Assembly: GCF_029543085.1 (NCBI RefSeq)
Contig: NZ_CP119967.1
Location: 3,870,501-3,934,500 of the forward strand
Reading direction: 5' to 3'
Source: Pseudomonas sp. A34-9
Lineage (GTDB): Bacteria; Pseudomonadota; Gammaproteobacteria; Pseudomonadales; Pseudomonadaceae
DNA length: 64,000 nucleotides
Shown piece after piece: positions 54,056-61,823 of the stretch (position 1 is its first letter; each line of letters starts with the position of its first letter). The notes under the pieces are model-generated. The model searched no databases and had not been told where the DNA came from. It saw only the letters and a list, made by a program, of their open reading frames with translations. The translations under genes were made by a program, and so were the position numbers.

Positions 54056-54685
54056 ATGGCCGACGCTTATGAAGCGGCCAGCGAGTTTCTGGCCGCGCTC
54101 GATCCGCACTGGCAGCGCCATATCGCAGCGGTCGGCCCGTGCCTGCATCAACCGCATCCGGCGCGTGATCCGTACGAGTCGCTGGTGCGGGCGATTGCTT
54201 ATCAGCAACTGCATGCCAAGGCCGGGGATGCGATTGTCGGGCGGTTGGTGGGGTTGTTTCCTGGGCAGTCGTTTCCGCGTCCCGAGCAGATCCTTGCAAC
54301 GGATTTTGATCGAATGCGCAGTTGCGGGTTTTCTGCGGGCAAGATTGCGACGATCCAGGGAATTGCCCAGGCGGCGCTGGATGGCGTGGTGCCGGATTAC
54401 GCCACAGCGTTGGCGATGGACGATGAGGCCTTGATCGAACGTTTGGTCAGTTTGCGCGGGGTGGGTCGCTGGACGGTCGAAATGTTGCTGATTTACAGCC
54501 TGGAACGCATGGATATTTTGCCGGCGGACGACTTTGGAGTGCGTGAGGGTTATCGGCGGTTGAAGGGGTTGGAGGTGCAGCCGACGCGTAAGCAGATGGT
54601 TGAGATCGGGTTGGCGTGGCGGCCGTATCGGACGGTGGCGGCGTGGTATTTGTGGCGGGTGCCTAAACCGCTGCCCTCACCCTAG
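54056..54685 (+). CDS. DNA-3-methyladenine glycosylase II (AlkA-type)
   Basis: 209-residue helix-hairpin-helix base-excision glycosylase that removes alkylated bases. The HhH motif LVSLRGVGRWTVEMLLIYS and the catalytic Asp in LPADDFGVREGYRRL are present. It lacks the N-terminal domain of E. coli AlkA, which is normal for the short HhH-GPD form. It starts one base after the previous gene's stop, completing the ada operon. Its last residues (PKPLPSP) and stop codon TAG are supplied by a MITE-like repeat. Confidence 0.92.
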   Translation: MADAYEAASEFLAALDPHWQRHIAAVGPCLHQPHPARDPYESLVRAIAYQQLHAKAGDAIVGRLVGLFPGQSFPRPEQILATDFDRMRSCGFSAGKIATIQGIAQAALDGVVPDYATALAMDDEALIERLVSLRGVGRWTVEMLLIYSLERMDILPADDFGVREGYRRLKGLEVQPTRKQMVEIGLAWRPYRTVAAWYLWRVPKPLPSP

Positions 54686-54799
54686 CCCTCTCCCAGAGGG
54701 AGAGGGGACTGATTGGGGGATATTGAAGATTTACACCGACTTGAAATAGCGACTGTGAATCCATGATCGCCAAGACTTTCTGAAACCCATAAGCGACTG
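54674..54799. repeat. MITE-like intergenic repeat, copy D1 (right-truncated)
   Basis: Begins CCCTCACCCTAGCCCTCTCC inside the final codons of the glycosylase gene and runs directly into copy D2. It retains the left end and core (GATTTACACCGAC) but has lost the right end. Confidence 0.8.
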
Positions 54800-54999
54800 C
54801 CCTCACCCTAGCCCTCTCTCAAAGGGAGAGGGAACTGATTGGGGAGATTGGAGATTTACACCGAATTGAAATAGCGTCTGTGAATCCAAGATCGCCAAGA
54901 CTTCTCAAACCCATAATCGACTCGGTTTTTCAGGTCGATGTTTAACGCAAGACACCTCGGTCGGCTCGCTCTCCCTCAGGGAGAGGGCTGGGGTGAGGG
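54800..54999. repeat. MITE-like intergenic repeat, copy D2
   Basis: A full-length copy in tandem with D1, opening CCCTCACCCTAGCCCTCTCT and closing GGGAGAGGGCTGGGGTGAGGG. It holds the core motifs GTTTTTCAGGTCGATG and AAGACACCTCGGTCGG. The two copies fill the gap between the ada operon and the polyamine-binding gene. Confidence 0.82.
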
Positions 55000-55007
55000 T
55001 CAGCTTT

Positions 55008-56105
55008 TCACAGCCCGGACTTCAACCGACTGAACGCCCTGATCAACGCCCGATTGAACGCCTTGCCATTGTCATTCTTGCTATACAGCGAAGCCCGCAC
55101 CTGCTCAGGCGGATACGTCCCCGGATCATTGCGAATCGCTGCCTCCACCAAGCCATCCGCCGCCGTGATCGCATTGGCGTAATGAATGGTGTCGGTGATC
55201 GGCGCAATCACCTGCGGCGTCATCAAATAATCCATCAACGCCAACCCCGCTTGGGGATGCGGCGCGTCCTTGGGCACGACCATGGCATCGAACCAGATCA
55301 ACGTGCCCTCTTTCGGAATCCGGTAACTCAACTTGAACGGCTTATGTGCCGCTTCCGCCTGCCCCGCCGCGATGGCGACGTTGCCGTTCCACGACATCGC
55401 CACGCAGGTATTGCCGTTGGCCAGATCGCTGATGTTCAGGTCATTGTCGAAGTAACGAATGTACGGCCGGATCTTCGCCAATTGCTGCTCGGCGAGTTTC
55501 AAGTCATCGAGATTTTGCCGATTGATGTCCAGTCCCATGTACTTCATGACAGCGGCGAATACTTCGTTGGGATCGTTGAGCAGACTCACCCCGCAATCGG
55601 CGAATCTGGACACCACCGCCGGATCAAACAACATCGCCCAACTGTCCGTCGGCGCCTCGGCTAACCGCTGCTTGATCGCCTCCTCCTGATAGCCGACGCC
55701 GGTGGTGCCCCAAGCGTAAATCCCGGCGTAACGATTGCCCGGATCGAACACTGCCATGTGCTGGCGGAACTCCTCGCCAACCCCGGCAAAATGCGGTAGC
55801 CGGGCCTTGTCCAGCGGCTGAATCGCGCCGCTCTCGATGGCGCGCGACAGGTGCTGTCCGGCGGTCAACACCAGGTCGTAGCCGCTGCGCCCGGTGAGCA
55901 ATTTGGTCTCGACGGTTTCCAGCGAATCGAAGTGATCGGCGACCACATGAATGCCGGTCTGCGCCTCGAAATTCTTCAGGGTATCCGGCGCCAGGTACTC
56001 GCCCCAGATGTACAGATTAACCACCGGTCTGGCCGTGTCGGCAGCCTGCACACACAAGGATGCAAGCACCAGCAATAACGCTTGAGTCAGTTTGTGCAGG
56101 CGCAT
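55008..56105 (-). CDS. Polyamine ABC transporter substrate-binding protein (PotF-like)
   Basis: 365-residue periplasmic protein of the PotF/SpuD group. The signal peptide ends LCVQA near residue 23. NLYIWGEYLAPDTLKNFEAQ, DHFDSLETVETKLLTGRSGYD and RNDPGTYPPEQVRASLY follow the family closely. It starts two bases after aguA, with AAGGAG seven bases before the ATG, and has no permease or ATPase partner nearby, so it may serve a transporter encoded elsewhere. A putrescine/agmatine ligand is suggested by the neighbour. Confidence 0.88.
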   Translation of the reverse strand: MRLHKLTQALLLVLASLCVQAADTARPVVNLYIWGEYLAPDTLKNFEAQTGIHVVADHFDSLETVETKLLTGRSGYDLVLTAGQHLSRAIESGAIQPLDKARLPHFAGVGEEFRQHMAVFDPGNRYAGIYAWGTTGVGYQEEAIKQRLAEAPTDSWAMLFDPAVVSRFADCGVSLLNDPNEVFAAVMKYMGLDINRQNLDDLKLAEQQLAKIRPYIRYFDNDLNISDLANGNTCVAMSWNGNVAIAAGQAEAAHKPFKLSYRIPKEGTLIWFDAMVVPKDAPHPQAGLALMDYLMTPQVIAPITDTIHYANAITAADGLVEAAIRNDPGTYPPEQVRASLYSKNDNGKAFNRALIRAFSRLKSGL

Positions 56106-56107
56106 GG

Positions 56108-57223
56108 TCAGGCTCCTTTTTTCGAGCCGGCGTATTGCGGCATGGTGATACACGCGACGTTGCCGCCACCGAGGAGGATTTCCCGGGAGTTTTCAATGCC
56201 GACGATTTTGTGCTGCGGGAACAGTTCGGCCAGCGTCGCCATCGCGACTTTGTCGTTGCGATCCCCGAACAGCGGAACCACGATCGAGTTGTTGCCGGCG
56301 TAGTAGTTGATGTACGACGCGCAGATTTTCGTGCCGGCCTGACGGGTGTGGGTGCTGTCCTGCTGATCGAGGCCGTCGGCTTCTTCGGCGGTCCACTCAA
56401 GCACGTCCGGTTGCGGCAGTTTGTGCACGATCAACTCGCGGCCACGGCTGTCGCGGGTGCTGCGCAAGATGTCGTAAGCCTCCTGATAGATTTCCCACTG
56501 CGGATCGTCACGGTTGTCGGTCCATTGCAGCACCACTTCACCGGGACGCACGAAACAGGCGAGATCGTCGACATGGCCGTCGGTTTCGTCGAACTTGCAG
56601 CCGCGTGGCAGCCAGATGACTTGCTCGGCGCCGAGATAATCGGTCAGGCGCCGGGTGACTTCGTCCTTGCCCAGATGCTGATTGCGATTGCGGTTGAGCA
56701 GGCATTGTTCGGTGGTGAGGATGCTGCCCTCGCCGTCGCTCTGGATGCCGCCCAGCTCGGCGATCAGCGGCGCGCGGTAGCGGTCGAAACGCTCGATCTC
56801 GAGGATCTTGCTGGCGATCTGATCATCCTTGTCCCACGGATAATAGAGACCACCGTCGAGCCCGCCATAGGCGTTGAACTCGAAGTCGACGCCGCGCACT
56901 TCACCGCTCTGATCGTTGACCACGAAGCATGGGCCGCTGTCGCGGAACCAAGTGTCGTTGCAGGTCATCTCGACCACACGCACTTGCGGCGGCAACTGCC
57001 GGCGCGCCGTGGCGAATTGCGCGGCGGAGGCACAGACGGTGACCGGTTCACTGTGGGAGATGGCGGTGACGATCTGCACCCAGACCTTCTGCGCCGGTTT
57101 CGCGCCGTTGCGCCAGACATCGGTGCGCTCCGGCCAGCCGAGCCAGCAGCCGGACTTGGCTTCGAATTCGCCGGGCAGACGGAAGCCGTCCTGTTTGGGG
57201 GTGGAGTCGAGCAAACGTGCCAT
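56108..57223 (-). CDS. aguA: Agmatine deiminase
   Basis: 371-residue pentein-fold hydrolase that converts agmatine to N-carbamoylputrescine in arginine/polyamine catabolism. Motifs: WPERTDVWRNGAKPAQKVW near the N-terminus, the catalytic region NDTWFRDSGP, KFDETDGHVDDLACF, and the nucleophile Cys358 in GGGNVACITMPQ. The start at 57223 is preferred to 57262. The first gene downstream of the LysR regulator; the polyamine-binding gene follows by two bases. No aguB (N-carbamoylputrescine amidohydrolase) lies in this cluster. Confidence 0.94.
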   Translation of the reverse strand: MARLLDSTPKQDGFRLPGEFEAKSGCWLGWPERTDVWRNGAKPAQKVWVQIVTAISHSEPVTVCASAAQFATARRQLPPQVRVVEMTCNDTWFRDSGPCFVVNDQSGEVRGVDFEFNAYGGLDGGLYYPWDKDDQIASKILEIERFDRYRAPLIAELGGIQSDGEGSILTTEQCLLNRNRNQHLGKDEVTRRLTDYLGAEQVIWLPRGCKFDETDGHVDDLACFVRPGEVVLQWTDNRDDPQWEIYQEAYDILRSTRDSRGRELIVHKLPQPDVLEWTAEEADGLDQQDSTHTRQAGTKICASYINYYAGNNSIVVPLFGDRNDKVAMATLAELFPQHKIVGIENSREILLGGGNVACITMPQYAGSKKGA

Positions 57224-57327
57224 GGTCAAACCTCGTCTTCGCGATGGGATTGGAATGACCACAGGCTAAGGGCGCACGCAGCACGCCCGCCAACGATGAA
57301 TATTACGGAACAGTTGAATTCAACTCA

Positions 57328-58212
57328 TCAATCGGCCAGTTGATCGTTGAACCATTCGAGCATCTGCGCCACCGCCGGGCGCTCCAGCCGCAGCCGTTCG
57401 CAGACCAGTGCGTACTGGCCGAGCGCGGTCATGCTGGAGGCGAAGGGCCGCACCAGCCGACCACTCTGTAAATCCTCCTGCGCGGTGAGGTTGTCGCCCA
57501 TCGCAACGCCCTGCCCCTGCGCCGCGGCTTCCAGCGCCAGACCGGCGTGGGCGAAATACAACTGACGCTGCGGGCGTTGATCACCGGCATGGCTGGTCAG
57601 CCAGGCGGTCCAGGTCTTGCCGTCCTGATCGTCGTGCAGCAGGCAGTGGCGGGCCAGATCCTTCGGGGTTTTCAAGGTGCCCTGGTTGAACAAGCCCGGG
57701 CTGCACACCGGAAAGAACTGCAAGGCTGGCAGCGGCCGCACGAAGTAGGCGCTACTGTCCACCGGGCCGGTGCCGTAGGTGATCGCCAGGTCGATGTCTT
57801 CGCCCGGTGCACTGGCGTCAATCGGTTGTTCGTAAAGGTGCAAGGTGATGTGCGGATAGCGCGCATAGAAGTCGGTGAGGCGACTCATCAACCACTTCTG
57901 CGCAAGTTCGGCGGTGACGGCCAGCCTGAGCACGGCCAGCGAGGACGGATCGCGCAACTCATCGCAGGCATCGCCGATCAGTTCGAAGGCCTGTTGCAGA
58001 CTCTGCATCAGACGCCCGGCGGCGATGGTCGGACGGATCTGCCGGCCTTCGCGGATGAACAACGGCACGCCGAGTTGCTCTTCGAGCTGGCGGATCTGAT
58101 GGCTGACGGCGCTGTCGGTGACGCACAGTTCGGCGGCTGCCCGACCGAAATGCGCATGGCGAGCGGCGCATTCGAAGGTGCGCAGGGCGGCCAGTGAGGG
58201 AAGTCGTCGCAT
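57328..58212 (-). CDS. LysR family transcriptional regulator
   Basis: 294-residue LysR-type regulator of the GcvA-like group. The winged HTH spans residues 1-62 (RRLPSLAALRTFECAARHAH, CVTDSAVSHQIRQLEEQLG). The effector domain starts with LAVLRLAVTAELAQKWLMSRL. It sits directly upstream of aguA on the same strand (104 bases), so it is the probable regulator of agmatine use; the inducer is unknown. Confidence 0.92.
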   Translation of the reverse strand: MRRLPSLAALRTFECAARHAHFGRAAAELCVTDSAVSHQIRQLEEQLGVPLFIREGRQIRPTIAAGRLMQSLQQAFELIGDACDELRDPSSLAVLRLAVTAELAQKWLMSRLTDFYARYPHITLHLYEQPIDASAPGEDIDLAITYGTGPVDSSAYFVRPLPALQFFPVCSPGLFNQGTLKTPKDLARHCLLHDDQDGKTWTAWLTSHAGDQRPQRQLYFAHAGLALEAAAQGQGVAMGDNLTAQEDLQSGRLVRPFASSMTALGQYALVCERLRLERPAVAQMLEWFNDQLAD

Positions 58213-58276
58213 GGGAGGTGGTCCGTTTTTTGTGGGTCATGCTGACTGGGCTGTGGGTCTGCGTCCAGCCCCATTA

Positions 58277-58453
58277 CCCTCACCCCAGCCCTCTCCCAAA
58301 GGGAGAGGGAGCCGATCGGGGGATATTGAGGATTTACGCCGACCTGAACGTGCTTGGGTGAATCCATAATCGACTCGGGTTTCCAGGTCGATGGATGACG
58401 CAAGACAACTCGGTCAGTCCCCTCTCCCTCTGGGAGAGGGTTAGGGTGAGGGG
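58277..58453. repeat. MITE-like intergenic repeat, copy E
   Basis: Opens CCCTCACCCCAGCCCTCTCC and closes GAGAGGGTTAGGGTGAGGG, with core motifs TTCCAGGTCGATGGATGACG and AAGACAACTCGGTCAGTCCC. It fills the gap between the LysR gene and doxX. The remaining bases up to 58592 show nothing else. Confidence 0.82.
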
Positions 58454-58592
58454 CCTTTGACTGTATCGCACTGTATACCCCGAAGCCGCAGACACACCAA
58501 AAGCACAATCCCCCACCCCGCCGACACACACCCGATACACCCCAGCGCTGAAATGCCCCGGTCGATTTCACTCAATTCATCGGAGCTGCACC

Positions 58593-59108
58593 ATGACCAC
58601 CACCCTTTCAACCGCCGTCAAAGCCCTGCACCTGAACCTCGACCGCGCCGGCACCTGGCTGGCCCCACTGACGCTGCGCCTGTTCATCGCCTGGGAATTC
58701 TTCGAATCCGGGCTGGAGAAATTCAACGGGCAGAACTGGTTCGAAGACATTCAGGACAAATTCCCCTTCCCGTTCGATCACCTGCCGGCAACGCTGAACT
58801 GGGAGCTGTCGATGTGGGCCGAACTGATCTGCGCCCTGGCGATTCTGCTGGGCTTCGGCACGCGCGTCTCGGCGATTTCGCTGATGGTGGTAACGGTCGT
58901 GGCCACCGCCGCCGTGCACTGGCCTGCCGATTGGTCGTCACTGAGTGAGCTGGCGCAGGGTTATGCGATCACCAACAAAGGTTTCGGCAACTTCAAGCTG
59001 CCGGCGATTTACCTGGCCGCACTGCTGCCGCTGATATTCACCGGGGCTGGCAAGTTGAGTGTCGATGCAGGGCTGGCGCGGGTGTTCTGGAACACCCGCA
59101 CCCGCTGA
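58593..59108 (+). CDS. DoxX-family membrane protein
   Basis: 171-residue inner-membrane protein with about four hydrophobic segments. [20 protein letters not shown] and [20 protein letters not shown], followed by [23 protein letters not shown], fit DoxX/SURF4-type proteins, the group that also includes HvfX-like proteins. No partner oxidoreductase or copper-peptide gene is adjacent. Function unknown. It converges with the L,D-transpeptidase gene three bases later. Confidence 0.85.
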   Translation: MTTTLSTAVKALHLNLDRAGTWLAPLTLRLFIAWEFFESGLEKFNGQNWFEDIQDKFPFPFDHLPATLNWELSMWAELICALAILLGFGTRVSAISLMVVTVVATAAVHWPADWSSLSELAQGYAITNKGFGNFKLPAIYLAALLPLIFTGAGKLSVDAGLARVFWNTRTR

Positions 59109-59111
59109 GGT

Positions 59112-60728
59112 TCAATGCGCCCGATCAAGCCCGGCGAGCAAGGCGTTGTCACGGCTGTAGATGTCCGGCGCGTAACGCACGCGCCCGTTGTGGTCGACCT
59201 GTGCCGTCCAGTAAGTCATCAGGATCGGCACTGGCGCCGACAGGCGAAATTCGTGAGTGGTGCCGGTGGCCAGCAAGGTCTCGGTGCGGGCCTTCTCTGC
59301 CGGAGTGAGCAGCAAGTCGCGCAGTTGCATCGGATGCTCGACCCGTACGCAGCCGGAACTGAACGCGCGCGGGCCTTTCTCGAACAGCGCCTTGCTCGGC
59401 GTGTCGTGCAGGTACACCGAGAACGGATTGGGGAAGCGGATGACCATTTGCCCCAACGGATTGCGCGGTCCGGCGTCCTGACGCAGAAGAATGTTGCCGG
59501 GGTTGTCCCAATCGATGTCCGCTGCCGCCAGCGGCTGACCGTTGGCATCGAGTACTTGCAGATTCTGCCGACTGAGGAAGGTCTGGTCCTTGCGGATTTC
59601 CGGCAGTTTGTCTTCTTTCCAGATGGTCGGCGGCACGGTCCAGGTCGGGTTCAGGGTCAGGCGTGTCACCCGGGATTTGAGCAACGGCGTCTGGCGCTCG
59701 GCACGGCCCACCTGAGTGCGTGTTTGCCACACGGCGACACCGCCCTGGTACAGCGTCAGTTCGGCAGCGGCGACGTTGACCAGCAAGCCATCGGGTTCCA
59801 GGTCCTGGGCCATCCAGCGGAAGCGTTCGAGGTTGACCCGCAACTGTTCGCGGCGGGTCAGCGGGCTGATGTTGAGTTCGGCAATCGTCCCCGGCCCGAC
59901 CACACCGTCGGCCTGCAACGAATGGTTGGCCTGAAAACGCTTCACCGCGTCGACCAGCACACCCTCGTAAGCATTGCCCGGCGTGCCGATGGCATGGGCC
60001 AGATAGCCTTCGTTGTAGAGCCGCTGAGCCAGTTCCGGCACGCGTTTGTCTTCCATGGCCGGGCGCAGCAACGGCCCGTTGCCCACTGATTGCCATTGCG
60101 GCAAGGCTTTGAGCCGTTGCGCCGCATAGAGCTGACGCAGGTCCTGATATTGCGCCAGACGCGGACGCGCCAGATCGAACGCGGCAGGAATGTCGTGCAG
60201 ACCCGGAACGGCGATGGCCAACAATTCCGCCTGACGGTCACGCGGGGAGTCGTCGGCGTGCCACAACGGTTCGAAGTGCGATTGCAGCAGGCGACCGTAA
60301 TGCAGGTCCTGCAGGGCCTGGAGGTAGTTGCGACTGATGTCGATGTCGGCACACAACTCGCCGTCCTGCGGCGCGACAGTCGCGATCGGATAACGTTTTG
60401 GATTGAGGCCATCATCGGCCAACAGCTGCAATTGCGCCTGCAAAGCCGGCAAACGTACCGATTCGCTGGCCCACACCGGCATCCAGTCCTGCTGCTGATA
60501 GAAGGCCTGCAATTGCGTCAACGCCGGGCCGTTGAGGTGCGCGGCAATCGCCGGACACGATTGCGCCAGACTGATCAACACCGCCTGCAACGGACTTTGC
60601 GGCTCGACCGGCAATTCGGCCGGTGGCGTTGGCAATGTCTCCAGCGGCGGCAGCGGCTCATCGGCACACGCGACAAACGGCGCAGCGAGCAAACAAATGC
60701 TCAAGTAGCATGCGTACTTTTTGAACAA
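59112..60728 (-). CDS. L,D-transpeptidase family protein (YcbB-like)
   Basis: 538-residue periplasmic transpeptidase that cross-links peptidoglycan 3-3 or attaches other substrates. The signal peptide is MFKKYACYLSICLLAAPFVACA. A peptidoglycan-binding-like domain is present (AVKRFQANHSLQADGVVGPG). The YkuD catalytic motif is YLHDTPSKALFEKGPRAFSS followed by GCVRVEHP, with His and Cys at the expected spacing. The start is TTG, with GGAG eight bases upstream. Confidence 0.9.
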   Translation of the reverse strand: MFKKYACYLSICLLAAPFVACADEPLPPLETLPTPPAELPVEPQSPLQAVLISLAQSCPAIAAHLNGPALTQLQAFYQQQDWMPVWASESVRLPALQAQLQLLADDGLNPKRYPIATVAPQDGELCADIDISRNYLQALQDLHYGRLLQSHFEPLWHADDSPRDRQAELLAIAVPGLHDIPAAFDLARPRLAQYQDLRQLYAAQRLKALPQWQSVGNGPLLRPAMEDKRVPELAQRLYNEGYLAHAIGTPGNAYEGVLVDAVKRFQANHSLQADGVVGPGTIAELNISPLTRREQLRVNLERFRWMAQDLEPDGLLVNVAAAELTLYQGGVAVWQTRTQVGRAERQTPLLKSRVTRLTLNPTWTVPPTIWKEDKLPEIRKDQTFLSRQNLQVLDANGQPLAAADIDWDNPGNILLRQDAGPRNPLGQMVIRFPNPFSVYLHDTPSKALFEKGPRAFSSGCVRVEHPMQLRDLLLTPAEKARTETLLATGTTHEFRLSAPVPILMTYWTAQVDHNGRVRYAPDIYSRDNALLAGLDRAH

Positions 60729-60879
60729 CTGCTTTACTCCAATCCATGGCCGTCTTGATGATGGCCAACCTTACATCAGGTGCGCTGAACAGTCAGGCTC
60801 GATCGACGGGCTTGCGGGTATTGACTGGGAGTCAGGAGCCAAAGTGCCAAATATGTAGCAAGTGAGGACACTTTATAAA

Positions 60880-61593
60880 ATGTTGACGTTTTTGCGCCGA
60901 CTTCTGTTGACCACCGCGACCCTTGTCGTGGTGTCCAGTCCAGTTTTTGCCGCCGGCAAACCATCGCCGGTTCTCTTCACCAGCCTCGCGCACGCCGCGC
61001 CAGAACTCAATCCCCAGGCGCTGAAAGGCGCTTTGAACGCCATGCAATGCGCGGTCAACAACGGTGCGAAACCGTCCCGCCACCTGGCGATCATCGACTA
61101 TTCGCAACCGTCGACCGAACGCCGACTGTGGATCTTCGACCTCAGTAAAAAGAAGTTGGTGCTGCGCGATCTGGTCGCCCACGGCTCCAATTCCGGAGAA
61201 AACTTCGCCACGCAGTTTTCCAATGTCGAAGGCAGCTATCAGTCCAGCCTTGGCCTGTTCCGCACCCAGGAAAGCTACGAAGGCACCCACGGTTATTCGC
61301 TGCGCATGGACGGTCTGGAGCCGGGCTTCAATGACATGGCCCGTGATCGCGCGATCGTCATTCACGCCGCCAGTTATGTGAACCCGTTGTGGAGCAAGAA
61401 ACAGGGGCGCATCGGCCGCAGCCAGGGTTGCCCGGCGGTACGGCCGCAGATCGCCAAACAGGTGATCGACCGGTTGAAGAATGGCCAGTTCATGTTTTCG
61501 TGGTACCCGGATCAGCGCTGGTTGAAGTCCTCGCCCTACCTGAACTGCCAGCCGCAGCAGGTGGCGAGCATCCTCAACACGCACGCGAGCTGA
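60880..61593 (+). CDS. Murein L,D-transpeptidase catalytic-domain protein (YkuD_2)
   Basis: 237-residue exported protein with signal peptide FLRRLLLTTATLVVVSSPVF followed by AA. The catalytic segment is IVIHAASYVNPLWSKKQG and RIGRSQGCPAVRPQ, with His and the nucleophilic Cys in place; HGYSLRMDGLE and LVAHGSNSGENFATQFSN match the YkuD_2 family. The ATG at 60880 with GAGGA 11 bases before it is preferred to a GTG at 60862. Divergent from the YcbB-like gene over 151 bases. Confidence 0.88.
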   Translation: MLTFLRRLLLTTATLVVVSSPVFAAGKPSPVLFTSLAHAAPELNPQALKGALNAMQCAVNNGAKPSRHLAIIDYSQPSTERRLWIFDLSKKKLVLRDLVAHGSNSGENFATQFSNVEGSYQSSLGLFRTQESYEGTHGYSLRMDGLEPGFNDMARDRAIVIHAASYVNPLWSKKQGRIGRSQGCPAVRPQIAKQVIDRLKNGQFMFSWYPDQRWLKSSPYLNCQPQQVASILNTHAS

Positions 61594-61611
61594 CAAACAC
61601 CCGACAACCCC

Positions 61612-61700
61612 TGTGGGAGCGAGCCTGCTCGCGAAAGCGGTGTGTCATCACTGGAGATGCTGGCATTGCCGGCCCCTTCGCGAGCAAGCTCGCTCCCACA
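61612..61700. repeat. REP pair (REPIN), copy 6a
   Basis: TGTGGGAGCGAGCCTGCTCG at 61612 is paired with CTTCGCGAGCAAGCTCGCTCCCACA ending at 61700; one base differs between the arms (AGGCTC against AAGCTC). Confidence 0.9.
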
Positions 61701-61744
61701 TTTGATCGCGGTTCGGCCGAAGATTTACTGATCAACCCGATCCC

Positions 61745-61823
61745 TGTGGGAGCGAGCTTGCTCGCGAAAGCGGTGTGTCAGTCTCTGGAGATATTGGCTG
61801 TGCCGGCCTCTTCGCGAGCAGGC
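61745..61823. repeat. REP pair, copy 6b, right arm truncated
   Basis: TGTGGGAGCGAGCTTGCTCG at 61745 faces TTCGCGAGCAGGC at 61811-61823, where the right arm stops and GAAGGCCTACAG follows. The truncated arm lies inside the 3' end of the MFS gene. Confidence 0.85.
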
